21,698 bases of DNA from a bacterium (GTDB taxonomy: Bacteria; Patescibacteriota; Minisyncoccia; Phycocordibacterales; Phycocordibacteraceae). Numbering within the stretch: the stretch's first letter is position 1; every line of letters begins with the position of its first letter. Position numbers and translations under genes: made by a program. The notes below the pieces were generated by a model that saw only the letters and a list, made by a program, of their open reading frames with translations, was not told the origin of the DNA and searched no databases. The stretch covers positions 1 through 21,698 of the forward strand of contig JAKAGD010000004.1 of the NCBI GenBank assembly GCA_021817685.1, given 5' to 3'. Below are positions 13,097 to 20,388 of this stretch, piece after piece.

Positions 13097-13651
13097 ATGT
13101 CGGGGCATAGCAAATGGTCGCAGATCAAACGGCAAAAAGCCGTGACCGATTCGGCGCGGAGCCGCATTTTCTCCCGTTATGCGCGCCTCATCGCGCTTGA
13201 AGCGAAAAAAGCGAACGGCGTTCTCTCCGCACCCGGGCTCTCGGTCGCTATCGCTCGCGCAAAAGCGGCGAACATGCCGAAAGACAACATCGAACGCGCG
13301 ATCAATAAGGGCACCTCGAAAGATTCCGGCAATCTGGAGCAGGTCGTCTATGAGGCCTATGGTCCGGGCGGTGTCGCGATAGTCGTTGACGCGCTCACCG
13401 ACAACAAGAACCGCACGACGCAGGAGATAAAGCACCTGCTCGTCGTCCAGGGCGTCGAGCTCGCGAATCCGGGCGCGGCGAGCTGGGCATTCACAAAAAA
13501 GGGCGCGGACTACGCACCGAACGAACCGCTCGTAGACATCGCCGGCGACGACGAAGAGAAGCTCCGTTCCATCCTAGAGGCGCTCGACGAGCATGAGGAC
13601 GTCCAGCAGGTATTCACGAACGCGCGCGGCTATGAGGATACTGGCGATTGA
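13097..13651 (+). CDS. YebC/TACO1-family protein, shortened
   Basis: 184 aa against about 240-250 for typical YebC, a family described both as DNA-binding regulators and as translation factors helping ribosomes through proline-rich stretches. The N-terminus MSGHSKWSQIKRQKAV is characteristic, followed by ARAKAANMPKDNIERAINKGT (about residues 53-73), YEAYGPGGVAIVVDALTDNKNRT (about 85-107) and SWAFTKKG (128-135). The C-terminal domain is about 55 residues shorter than usual. It starts 2 bp after ruvB and overlaps ruvC by 20 bp, a genomic link to ruvC seen in many bacteria. No Shine-Dalgarno. The function should be read as YebC-like. Confidence 0.92.
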   Translation: MSGHSKWSQIKRQKAVTDSARSRIFSRYARLIALEAKKANGVLSAPGLSVAIARAKAANMPKDNIERAINKGTSKDSGNLEQVVYEAYGPGGVAIVVDALTDNKNRTTQEIKHLLVVQGVELANPGAASWAFTKKGADYAPNEPLVDIAGDDEEKLRSILEALDEHEDVQQVFTNARGYEDTGD

Positions 13652-14108
13652 CCCGGGGTACGACCGCCTCGGCATCGCCGTCGTTGAGGGAGACCCGTCG
13701 CGTCCGACACTCCTTATGAGCGCGTGCGTAGAACCCGCCACCGGGGCGCGCGAGGACCGCCTCGCAGAAGTGTCGAACGCCGTCACCGATGCCATACAAA
13801 AATACGCTCCGGATGCGCTCGCCATCGAAACTCTCTTCTTCAGCGTCAACAAAAAAACGGCGCTCGGCGTCGCCGAGGCGCGCGGCACGGTGCTCGCCGC
13901 CTCCGGCGTCGCCTCCTTGCCGGTCATAGAATGCTCCCCCCAGCAGGTAAAGCTGGCGGTTACCGGCCACGGCGGCGCGGACAAGAAAGCCGTTGCCGCT
14001 ATGGTTCCCCGGCTTCTCAACCTTCCGAAGAAAAAACGCCTCGACGACGAGCTGGACGCCATCGCTATCGGCATCACCGCGCTTGCATCCGGGCTCGCTC
14101 GGCGCTAA
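13632..14108 (+). CDS. ruvC: Holliday junction endonuclease RuvC
   Basis: 158 aa, normal for RuvC, which cuts junctions moved by RuvAB. The RNase H-like active site is complete: Asp in MRILAIDPG (residue 6), Glu in ALAIETLFF (about residue 64), and the acidic pair in RLDDELDAIAIG (about 137-144). VKLAVTGHGGADKKAV (about 106-121) matches the family's DNA-binding loop. The start at 13632 gives the exact RuvC N-terminus; an in-frame ATG at 13593 lies well inside yebC and adds residues with no family match. It overlaps yebC by 20 bp. Confidence 0.95.
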   Translation: MRILAIDPGYDRLGIAVVEGDPSRPTLLMSACVEPATGAREDRLAEVSNAVTDAIQKYAPDALAIETLFFSVNKKTALGVAEARGTVLAASGVASLPVIECSPQQVKLAVTGHGGADKKAVAAMVPRLLNLPKKKRLDDELDAIAIGITALASGLARR

Positions 14109-14138
14109 TCCCCACCCGGAATCACCCCGGGCTTGCAT

Positions 14139-14154
14139 GCAAAAATATTTTTGC
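14139..14154. other. Perfect 16-bp AT-rich palindrome downstream of ruvC
   Basis: GCAAAAATATTTTTGC is fully self-complementary. It overlaps a second palindrome TTGCATGCAA (14133-14142). A GC hairpin CCCGG/CCGGG lies just ahead. It could be part of the ruvC terminator or a protein-binding site; the sequence alone does not decide. Confidence 0.4.
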
Positions 14155-14209
14155 TCAAATATACCCGTCCCCCGCGGGATCAACTTTTACCTGCATCACT
14201 TTATCTAGT

Positions 14210-14308
14210 ATGGATGGCGACGACGACCTGTACGATGGAAACATAATCGACGACGGGATTTTGGGCGAGGAAGAAACCGAAGAAGACATAGAGGAGGAGA
14301 GCTACTGA
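14210..14308 (+). CDS. Tiny, very acidic protein of unknown function
   Basis: 32 aa: MDGDDDLYDGNIIDDGILGE followed by a run of Glu/Asp and a final SY. About half the residues are Asp or Glu and there is a single basic-free stretch throughout; no Lys or Arg occurs. No domain can be recognised at this size. It fills the gap between ruvC and the PBP gene, just upstream of the PBP promoter, and its codons follow the window's usage. A -10-like TATACC (14160-14165) would give a leader of about 38 nt. It could be a real small protein or a chance ORF. Confidence 0.4.
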   Translation: MDGDDDLYDGNIIDDGILGEEETEEDIEEESY

Positions 14309-14329
14309 TCCGTGCCTCCGGCAAGACCG

Positions 14330-14338
14330 TGATACCAT
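14330..14338 (+). promoter_or_regulatory. Extended -10 promoter (TGA-TACCAT) of the PBP gene
   Basis: TACCAT (14333-14338) after TGA ends 7 nt before the ATG at 14346. This is leaderless geometry with no Shine-Dalgarno. Confidence 0.55.
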
Positions 14339-14345
14339 ACGCGGA

Positions 14346-16511
14346 ATGACTTCGCGTCGGCATGCTCCCTGGCGGCACACGCTCCTTGCGGCCGTCCTCG
14401 CCCTGTTCGGTCTCGGGTTTTTTGTGCTGGGCGGCATCCTCGTCGCTGTTGCGTTCACCCCCGTCCCGGACATCGGCTCGTTCGCCGCGCGGCAAGTCGA
14501 TCAGTCGACGAAGATCTACGACCGTACCGGGCAGGTGCTCTTGTACGACTACAACCGCGATGCGAAACGCAATATCGTTCCGCTCTCCGCGATATCCCCG
14601 AATACCGTCAATGCAACCATCGCGATCGAGGACTCGAGCTTCTATGAACACGGCGGCATCCGCTTCACTTCCATCCTCCGCGCCATCGTGGTCGACGCGC
14701 TCGGCGGAGCGCTTTCTCAAGGCGGTTCCACCATCACGCAACAGGTGGTCAAGAACGAACTCCTCACGAGCAAGAAAAGCATCGTCCGGAAAATAAACGA
14801 GTGGGTGCTCGCCATAAAACTGGAGCAGGTCTACTCGAAGGACCAGATACTGGAAACCTATCTGAACAACATCCCCTACGGAGGCACGCTCTACGGCATC
14901 GAAGCCGCGTCCGAAGCTTATTTCGGCAAACCGGCGAAAGACCTCTCGCTCGCGCAGGCCGCCTACCTTGCGGCGATGATCCAAGCTCCTTCGTACTACT
15001 CGCCTTATGGGACGCATAAGGCCGAACTCGCCGCCCGCAAGGATCTGGTGCTCGACCGCATGCATGAACTCGGCTTTATCAATGACGCCGCTTACACTTC
15101 CGCAAAAGCCGAACAGGTTTCATTCGCCCCGGCGGGACAAAATGCCATCATCGCTCCTCACTTCGTCTTCTATATCCTCAACCAGCTCGAGCAGGCTTAC
15201 GGTTCGCAAGCGCTGATGTCGGGGCTGAAGGTCACGACGACGCTTGATGCGGACCTTGAAGTAAAAGCGGAGTCTATTGTGAATAAATACGCGCTCCAGA
15301 ACGAGAAGGATTTCAGGGCATCCAACGCTTCGCTTGTCGCAGTTGATCCCGCGACGGGGCAAATTCTCGCCATGGTCGGTTCGCGCAACTTCTTTGATAC
15401 CGCTATCGACGGCCAGTATAATGCCGCGCTCGCAGACCGTCAGCCGGGCTCTACAATGAAACCCTTCATCTATTCGCTCGCGCTCATGCGCGGGTACACG
15501 CGCAATACCGTCGTCTTTGACGTACCAACGCAATTCTCCACAAGTTGCCGGCCGTCCGACACGATGAATAATAAATCTCCCTGTTACGCGCCGTCCGATT
15601 ACGACGGAAAGTTCCGCGGGCCGATGACGTTTGAAACCGCACTCGCACAATCCATCAACATCCCGGCCATCAAGACGCTCTACCTGGTCGGCATACAAAA
15701 TGCCATTGATCTCGCAAAGTCGTTCGGACTCACGACGCTCGGCGATCCGAGCCAATACGGGCTCACGCTCGTGCTCGGCGGCGGCGAAGTGCGCCTGCTC
15801 GACCTTACCGGCGCCTACGCGGCATTCGGCAACGACGGCGTCCTGAATACGCCGACCGGCATCCTTGAGGTGGACGACGCGAACGGGAGCGTGCTCCAGA
15901 AATTTTCTCCGCAGTCTTCGGTCGTTCTGCCGGCGAACATCGCCCGCGACATGTCGGCTATGCTCTCCGACGCTCCGGCGCGCCTGCCGGAGTACCCGCT
16001 TAACTCTCCCCTTTCCTTTGCCGGCTACGACGTCGCGGTAAAAACCGGTACGACCGACGACACGCGCGATGCATGGGTCATCGGCTACACCCCTTCCGTT
16101 GCGCTCGGCGTTTGGGCCGGGAACAACGACAATTCGCCGATGGTGAAATCCATCGCTGGATTCATCGCAGCGCCGATGTGGCACGAGGCGATGGCCTATG
16201 CCCTTTCAAAATACCCGAAAGCGTATTTCGGCGAACCGAACCCCATTTCCGCCTCCGTTCCCCCGATGCTCCAGGGGAATTGGCGCATCCCGGACGCGCA
16301 GGGAAATATAATTCCGCACAGCCTTTTGTATTGGACCGACAAGAACAACCCCCGAGGCCCCTCTCCGGCCAATTCTTCCGCAGATCCCCAGTTCGCGTAT
16401 TGGGAGTACGGGATCTCCGCGTGGTATGTCGCACACCCCGAACTCTTTATGGGCGGCCCGATGTTGCCGGTCCCCCTTTCAGCGGATGAACCGGTTATTC
16501 AAACCCAGTGA
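14346..16511 (+). CDS. Class A penicillin-binding protein (transglycosylase and transpeptidase)
   Basis: 721 aa. Bifunctional enzymes of this class polymerise lipid II into glycan chains and cross-link them outside the membrane. One signal anchor (about residues 13-36) is followed by a GT51 domain with IAIEDSSFYEHGG (92-104, catalytic Glu95), GGSTITQQVVKN (126-137) and KINEWVLAIKLE (149-160). The transpeptidase domain has QPGSTMKPF (366-374; SxxK nucleophile Ser369), SIN (436-438) and KTGTT (566-570). Both active sites look intact. Two cysteines (C401, C413) in an external loop may pair. With the Mur ligase it argues for real peptidoglycan synthesis. Its TGA abuts the dnaN stop on the opposite strand. 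Confidence 0.95.
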   Translation: MTSRRHAPWRHTLLAAVLALFGLGFFVLGGILVAVAFTPVPDIGSFAARQVDQSTKIYDRTGQVLLYDYNRDAKRNIVPLSAISPNTVNATIAIEDSSFYEHGGIRFTSILRAIVVDALGGALSQGGSTITQQVVKNELLTSKKSIVRKINEWVLAIKLEQVYSKDQILETYLNNIPYGGTLYGIEAASEAYFGKPAKDLSLAQAAYLAAMIQAPSYYSPYGTHKAELAARKDLVLDRMHELGFINDAAYTSAKAEQVSFAPAGQNAIIAPHFVFYILNQLEQAYGSQALMSGLKVTTTLDADLEVKAESIVNKYALQNEKDFRASNASLVAVDPATGQILAMVGSRNFFDTAIDGQYNAALADRQPGSTMKPFIYSLALMRGYTRNTVVFDVPTQFSTSCRPSDTMNNKSPCYAPSDYDGKFRGPMTFETALAQSINIPAIKTLYLVGIQNAIDLAKSFGLTTLGDPSQYGLTLVLGGGEVRLLDLTGAYAAFGNDGVLNTPTGILEVDDANGSVLQKFSPQSSVVLPANIARDMSAMLSDAPARLPEYPLNSPLSFAGYDVAVKTGTTDDTRDAWVIGYTPSVALGVWAGNNDNSPMVKSIAGFIAAPMWHEAMAYALSKYPKAYFGEPNPISASVPPMLQGNWRIPDAQGNIIPHSLLYWTDKNNPRGPSPANSSADPQFAYWEYGISAWYVAHPELFMGGPMLPVPLSADEPVIQTQ

Positions 16512-16518
16512 TCACTGG
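16505..16518. other. 14-bp palindrome formed by two back-to-back stop codons
   Basis: CCAGTGATCACTGG is a perfect palindrome centred on the PBP TGA (plus) and the dnaN TGA (minus), which touch with no spacer. AACC/GGTT extends it with one bulge. It may act as a minimal bidirectional terminator; no T-tract is seen. Confidence 0.4.
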
Positions 16519-17612
16519 TTCATTGGAGAAACGAGGTAGAGGAGCGAAGTGTCGCCGACGCCTCTTATGATGAGCGGCCGCCCTATTCCGGCGGCGGTGA
16601 GAGAGAGGCTCTCCGCATTCGTAAGCGCGAGTACTGCGGAAAGATAACGGTGATTAAAAGAGAGTTCGAGAGAGCTTCCGGTGATGCGCGCCGGGAGCGT
16701 CTCGGTTGATTCTCCTATATCCGCATTCCGCGCAAAGAAGGAGAGGGTGTTTTTCTTTACGTCGAAACTGACCCGTATTTTTTGGAATGTATCCGAAAAG
16801 ATGGTCGTTCGTTTGAGCGCATTCTCAAGATCCTTGCGCAACACGACTGCCTCGACTATCGATTCTTTCGGTATGATCTGCCGATAATCGGGATACACCG
16901 CGTTCGTGAGACGCGAAACCAACATGCCGTTCGTACTTACGAACGCGCACTGGTGTTCGTCGAATGACATGATGATGTCGTCATCAGGGAGCGCCTGGGC
17001 GATATCGAGGGCGTTCTTTGCGGGAATGAGGAATTTCCCTTGGGTTCCCTTGTTCGAGAGAGGAACTTTTTTCTCGGCAAGGCGGAATGAATCGGTGGCG
17101 ACAGCGGTCAAAACACCTCCTTCTATGGAGAGATAGATACTCGAAAGTTCCGGGCGAACGGTGGATACCGACGCGCAGGAAGCGATCGAGGTAAAAAGAT
17201 TCTTAAGAAGAACGCCGGGAAGCACTATTCTGTTCTTTGGGTTTTCTGGGAAAGGAATTGAGGGAAAATCGTCATAGGATACCGTTTTTATGGAACTTTT
17301 CCCCGTGCCGCTATTGAGCGAAACGATATCTCCGGAGTGTTCGAGCGTTATCTCCCCTTCTTGATTCAGCGAGCTGGCTATTTGTTGTAGAAGGGTTGCG
17401 GGAATAGCCACAACTCCGTCGCTGGAATGTTTTCCTTCCAGTTTAAGATCAATACCGGTTTCGAGGTTCGTTGCGCGCATCTTTATGCCGTCGTCTCCGG
17501 CAATAATAAGAACGGATGAGAGCGCGGGGAGTGTTGTCGTCCTTCTTTCGGCAAAACGGGAAACGATATGCACCGCCTCCGAGAATGTTTTTTTGTTTAC
17601 AGAAATATGCAT
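16512..17612 (-). CDS. dnaN: DNA polymerase III beta subunit (sliding clamp)
   Basis: 366 aa, the normal clamp length. The ring-shaped dimer holds polymerases on DNA. The N-terminus MHISVNKKTFSEAVHIVSRF, the TTLPALSSVLI segment, and the VATDSFRLAEKKV motif (about residues 172-184) are typical, as are the end segments LSFNHRYLSAVLAL and PLIIRGVGDTSLLYLVSPM, which build the hydrophobic cleft that binds polymerase peptides. It lies downstream of dnaA on the same strand, separated by a 111-bp gap with DnaA-box-like sites. No clear -10 is seen just upstream, so it may be read from a dnaA transcript. Confidence 0.96.
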   Translation of the reverse strand: MHISVNKKTFSEAVHIVSRFAERRTTTLPALSSVLIIAGDDGIKMRATNLETGIDLKLEGKHSSDGVVAIPATLLQQIASSLNQEGEITLEHSGDIVSLNSGTGKSSIKTVSYDDFPSIPFPENPKNRIVLPGVLLKNLFTSIASCASVSTVRPELSSIYLSIEGGVLTAVATDSFRLAEKKVPLSNKGTQGKFLIPAKNALDIAQALPDDDIIMSFDEHQCAFVSTNGMLVSRLTNAVYPDYRQIIPKESIVEAVVLRKDLENALKRTTIFSDTFQKIRVSFDVKKNTLSFFARNADIGESTETLPARITGSSLELSFNHRYLSAVLALTNAESLSLTAAGIGRPLIIRGVGDTSLLYLVSPMNQ

Positions 17613-17815
17613 ACCATCACTATTAATGCTGTTGATAAGTGGACAACCTAAAAAGAGCGGAGAAACGCTGGGTTATTCCCATAAGAGAGCGGACGTATCT
17701 TGTTGATATGATGGATGAATAGTTCATACAAGAAGGGTGCGGATATTTTGTATTTCTTTTGCGAGGTCGTTATCCACAGCGATTTCTCGCTTTATCTTCT
17801 CACAGGAGTGGATAA
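17613..17815. other. oriC: Probable replication origin region with DnaA-box-like sites
   Basis: Sites compared with TTATCCACA: 9/9 at 17770-17778 (plus); 8/9 TTATCCACT at 17807-17815 (minus); 8/9 TTATCAACA at 17630-17638 (minus); 7/9 TTGTCCACT at 17638-17646 (minus), directly abutting it; 7/9 at 17673-17681 (plus) and 17701-17709 (minus). The first two lie inside the 3' end of dnaA; the rest are in the dnaN-dnaA gap. An AT-rich stretch (17601-17640) could be the unwinding element. Placement next to dnaA and dnaN is the usual one for bacterial origins. Confidence 0.55.
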
Positions 17816-19076
17816 CCGTCGTGTGATCGCGTCCGCCGAGTTTTGAACCGATCGTCGGGTACGAGATACTGAAATCTTCGCGGAGGATGTACATGATCAC
17901 CTGCCGCGGACGCACAACCTCCCTCCTCCGGGTCTTTTCATAAATACTTTCCTCATCAATACCATAGAAATCCGCGACTTTATCGACCACGTTCTTAACG
18001 GATATGTTCTTCTGGGGGCGAGTGAACGAACGCAGCGATTGGCGGACCTCCGCAATATCGGGAGCGGACCCTTTTACCTGGGTGTGGCAGATGATGTTGT
18101 TCACCATACCCTCCAATTCGCGGATAGAACCGCTCATAGATGTTGCAATGTACTCAATAACCTCATCCGAAAGCATGACCCCGTGCGAGGCCGCCTTTTT
18201 CTGCACAATGGCCATGCGCGATTCCGAGTCCGGTTCGCTGATGTCGACCGTCATGCCGCTCGCGAGGCGGCCTTTGAGGCGTTCGGCGATATCGGGGATA
18301 GCGACCGGAGAGCGGTCGGAAGAAAAAATGATCTGCTTGTTCGTATCGTGGAGTGCGTTGAAGAGATGAAAGAGCTCCTCCTCACTCCGCTCCTTTTTTG
18401 AGAGGAATTGCACGTCATCCATAATGAGGAGGTCGTAGTGGCGGTACTTATCTTTGAACCGGTTCGCCGTACCCGCCTGCACTGAATCGGTGTAATCGAC
18501 GACGAACTTCTCCGATGTGAGGTAGAACACCTTTCTTCCGGGGTATTGTTTCTTGAAATGATTTCCGATGGCTTGGATAAGATGGGTCTTCCCTCTCCCG
18601 GTGTCGCCGTAAATGAAAAGAGGATTGTAGGTGATGCCCGGGCGCGCGAGCACGGCCTGTGCTGCTGAGTAGGCAAGATTGTTGAATGAGCCGATGACGA
18701 ACGTATCGAAGGTGTAGCGCGGATTCAGATTATCGCTCTTGTTTATGTAAAACTCATCGAGAGGGAGTTCCAGCGCCCCGCGAGTGTTCTTATTCTCTTT
18801 CGGCGCTTTACGGTGCTCGTCTTTTACGATGAGATACTCGATATTGCGGAATTCATATGATATTTCGCGCACTATCTTCAAGAGGAGGGTGTGGAACTTC
18901 TTGAGATACCAATCTTTAAAGAATTGGCTCGGGACGCCGACGTAGAGCACCCCGTCCTCCCCGATCTTTACGATGAAACTGTTGCGGAACCATGTGTTGA
19001 AATTCGCCGGGGAAATGGAGAGCTCGACTTGCGTCAGTATGTACTCCCACAGCTCTTTCGGATTCCCTTTGTCCAT
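17724..19076 (-). CDS. dnaA: Chromosomal replication initiator DnaA
   Basis: 450 aa. DnaA binds origin boxes and melts the DNA. Domain I (residues 1-85) begins with ELWEYILTQVELSISPANFN; a short linker follows; domain III has Walker A GDTGRGKTH (157-165), Walker B LLIMDDVQFL (216-225) and the sensor segment IRELEGMVN (318-326); domain IV ends with the DNA-binding signature GGRDHTTVIHSCEKI (414-428). I chose the ATG at 19076 because it gives the family N-terminus and sits just after a TATACT box; an upstream in-frame ATG (19223) lies inside the divergent rpmH gene. It is divergent from rpmH, the standard origin layout. Confidence 0.97.
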   Translation of the reverse strand: MDKGNPKELWEYILTQVELSISPANFNTWFRNSFIVKIGEDGVLYVGVPSQFFKDWYLKKFHTLLLKIVREISYEFRNIEYLIVKDEHRKAPKENKNTRGALELPLDEFYINKSDNLNPRYTFDTFVIGSFNNLAYSAAQAVLARPGITYNPLFIYGDTGRGKTHLIQAIGNHFKKQYPGRKVFYLTSEKFVVDYTDSVQAGTANRFKDKYRHYDLLIMDDVQFLSKKERSEEELFHLFNALHDTNKQIIFSSDRSPVAIPDIAERLKGRLASGMTVDISEPDSESRMAIVQKKAASHGVMLSDEVIEYIATSMSGSIRELEGMVNNIICHTQVKGSAPDIAEVRQSLRSFTRPQKNISVKNVVDKVADFYGIDEESIYEKTRRREVVRPRQVIMYILREDFSISYPTIGSKLGGRDHTTVIHSCEKIKREIAVDNDLAKEIQNIRTLLV

Positions 19077-19085
19077 AGTGTCCGG

Positions 19086-19091
19086 AGTATA
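19086..19091 (-). promoter_or_regulatory. -10 box (TATACT on minus) of dnaA
   Basis: The box ends 9 nt before the dnaA ATG, predicting start at about 19079 and a leader of about 3 nt, the same near-leaderless geometry as tsaE. Confidence 0.6.
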
Positions 19092-19135
19092 CCGCCCCGC
19101 GAAAAAGAAGACACTCTGGTTTTTCGGGGAGAACC

Positions 19136-19144
19136 TGTTAGTAT
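19136..19144 (+). promoter_or_regulatory. Candidate promoter of rpmH-rnpA-yidC (TGT-TAGTAT)
   Basis: TAGTAT with a TGn extension predicts start at about 19151, a leader of about 31 nt to the ATG at 19182. A GGGA (19175-19178) sits 3-6 nt before that ATG and may act as a weak Shine-Dalgarno. Confidence 0.4.
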
Positions 19145-19181
19145 CATGTGCATAAGCTAATTTGCTACACGTATGGGAAAA

Positions 19182-19310
19182 ATGACCTATCAGCCGAAGA
19201 AACGGAAGCGCGCAAAGACGCACGGATTCCTCTCACGTTCAAAAACGGCCTCCGGTCGCAAAATCGTCCAGAGCCGCCGCCGCGCAGGCCGCAAGAGCCT
19301 CACGGCATAA
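19182..19310 (+). CDS. rpmH: Large ribosomal subunit protein bL34
   Basis: 42 aa, within the normal size of L34, a tiny basic 50S protein. The sequence MTYQPKKRKRAKTHGFLSRS carries the family TYQP-KRKR-THGF motif and ends with the expected GRK-----RRRAGRKSL pattern. An in-frame ATG at 19173 would add three residues; I prefer 19182 because family members start directly at this point and a GGGA precedes it. It is divergent from dnaA and 4 bp upstream of rnpA, the classic rpmH-rnpA order. Confidence 0.93.
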   Translation: MTYQPKKRKRAKTHGFLSRSKTASGRKIVQSRRRAGRKSLTA

Positions 19311-19314
19311 GCCC

Positions 19315-19623
19315 GTGTTTCCCCGCCGCGAGCGACTTCCTCGAGCGCTGTTCCCGGCCGTGATCAGGGCCGGCAGGCGTTTCTCGTCGCCGAACTTCTC
19401 CGCCGTCGCTTCGAAGGAAGGAAGGGGCTATGCGGTCGTCGTACCGAAGAAGGTCGCCCGGCTCTCGGCTACCCGGCACCGCATCAAACGCAGGGTATTC
19501 GCGGCCCTCCGGACGCTCCCCCTCCCCCCGGCCCTCATTGTCTTTCCCAAGGCGTCCGCGGGTAGTGTAAGCTATCAAGACGCCAGGACAGAGATCGCCG
19601 GTATCCTATCAAAAATACATTAG
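19315..19623 (+). CDS. rnpA: Ribonuclease P protein component
   Basis: 102 aa, slightly short (usual 110-120). RnpA helps the RNase P RNA mature tRNA 5' ends. Start is GTG at 19315, 4 bp after the rpmH stop. The N-terminus (FPRRERLPRALF) fits the usual RnpA opening; the SSPNFSAVAS strand and VVPKKVARLSATRHRIKRRV (about residues 42-61) with the RNA-binding R-RIKRR motif are clear. No Shine-Dalgarno is visible, so translation is probably coupled to rpmH. Confidence 0.9.
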   Translation: MFPRRERLPRALFPAVIRAGRRFSSPNFSAVASKEGRGYAVVVPKKVARLSATRHRIKRRVFAALRTLPLPPALIVFPKASAGSVSYQDARTEIAGILSKIH

Positions 19624-19641
19624 CCCTACCCGACCTTACTT

Positions 19642-20376
19642 GTGATATCGACTTTCTTTCACGTCGTTTTCTATAACCCGATCTATAACGCGCTCGTGGC
19701 GCTCGTGGCGCTTATTCCGGGCGGGGACGTAGGCATCGCCGTCATTCTACTCACGATCGTCATCCGGCTCATCCTCCTGCCCTTCTCGCTTTCGGCGGCC
19801 CGCACCCAGCGCGCGATGAAGATACTCGAACCGAAAATAAAGGAACTGAAGGAGAAACATAAGGGCGACAAGGAAAAGGAAGCGCTCGAAACGCTCGCAC
19901 TCTATCGCGAGGCCGAGGTGAATCCGTTCGCGAGCATCCTCACGGTCTTTATCCAGATACCCGTCCTCCTCGCCCTCTTCTGGGTCTTTCGTTATGAGCC
20001 GTTCGCGACCGTCGACGCTGCACGGCTCTATGCGCTCACCCCTATCCCCCACGCGGTGTCCCTGCAGTTCCTCGGGCTCGTTTCCGTTGCGGGGAAAAGC
20101 CTCACGCTCGCCATACTCGCCGGGCTCACGCAGTTCCTCCAGGCGCACATGGCGCTCTCCGGGACGATGAAGCCGTCGGAAGGAGGGGGGATGCAGGGAG
20201 ACTTCCAGCGGGTCATCGGCATGCAGCTGAAATACGTTTTCCCGTTCCTTATCGGGGCGATTTCTTATACGACTTCCGGCGCCATCGCGCTCTACTTCAT
20301 CGCAACGAATCTCGCGGGAGCGCTCCAGGAATGGCACGTGCGCCGCACCCTTGCCGCGGAAGCTCTTGCCCAGTAA
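19642..20376 (+). CDS. yidC: Membrane protein insertase YidC (short form)
   Basis: 244 aa. YidC inserts and folds membrane proteins. Start is GTG at 19642, 18 bp after rnpA. The first core helix carries the conserved membrane Arg (TIVIRLILLPFSLSA, about residues 38-52), followed by the cytoplasmic helical hairpin rich in Lys/Glu (about 60-88) and the second core helix region NPFASILTVFIQIPVLLALFW (about 93-113). Two further helices near residues 130-155 and 195-225 complete the core. There is no lipoprotein signal and no large periplasmic domain, as in Gram-positive-type YidC. yidD, often found between rnpA and yidC, is absent. Confidence 0.93.
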   Translation: MISTFFHVVFYNPIYNALVALVALIPGGDVGIAVILLTIVIRLILLPFSLSAARTQRAMKILEPKIKELKEKHKGDKEKEALETLALYREAEVNPFASILTVFIQIPVLLALFWVFRYEPFATVDAARLYALTPIPHAVSLQFLGLVSVAGKSLTLAILAGLTQFLQAHMALSGTMKPSEGGGMQGDFQRVIGMQLKYVFPFLIGAISYTTSGAIALYFIATNLAGALQEWHVRRTLAAEALAQ

Positions 20377-20388
20377 TAAAGGGGCCCG

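Noticed and set aside
15120..16184. 354-codon minus ORF opposite the PBP gene
   Set aside because: It lies antisense to the transpeptidase motifs, is very rich in Arg, and has no recognisable domain.
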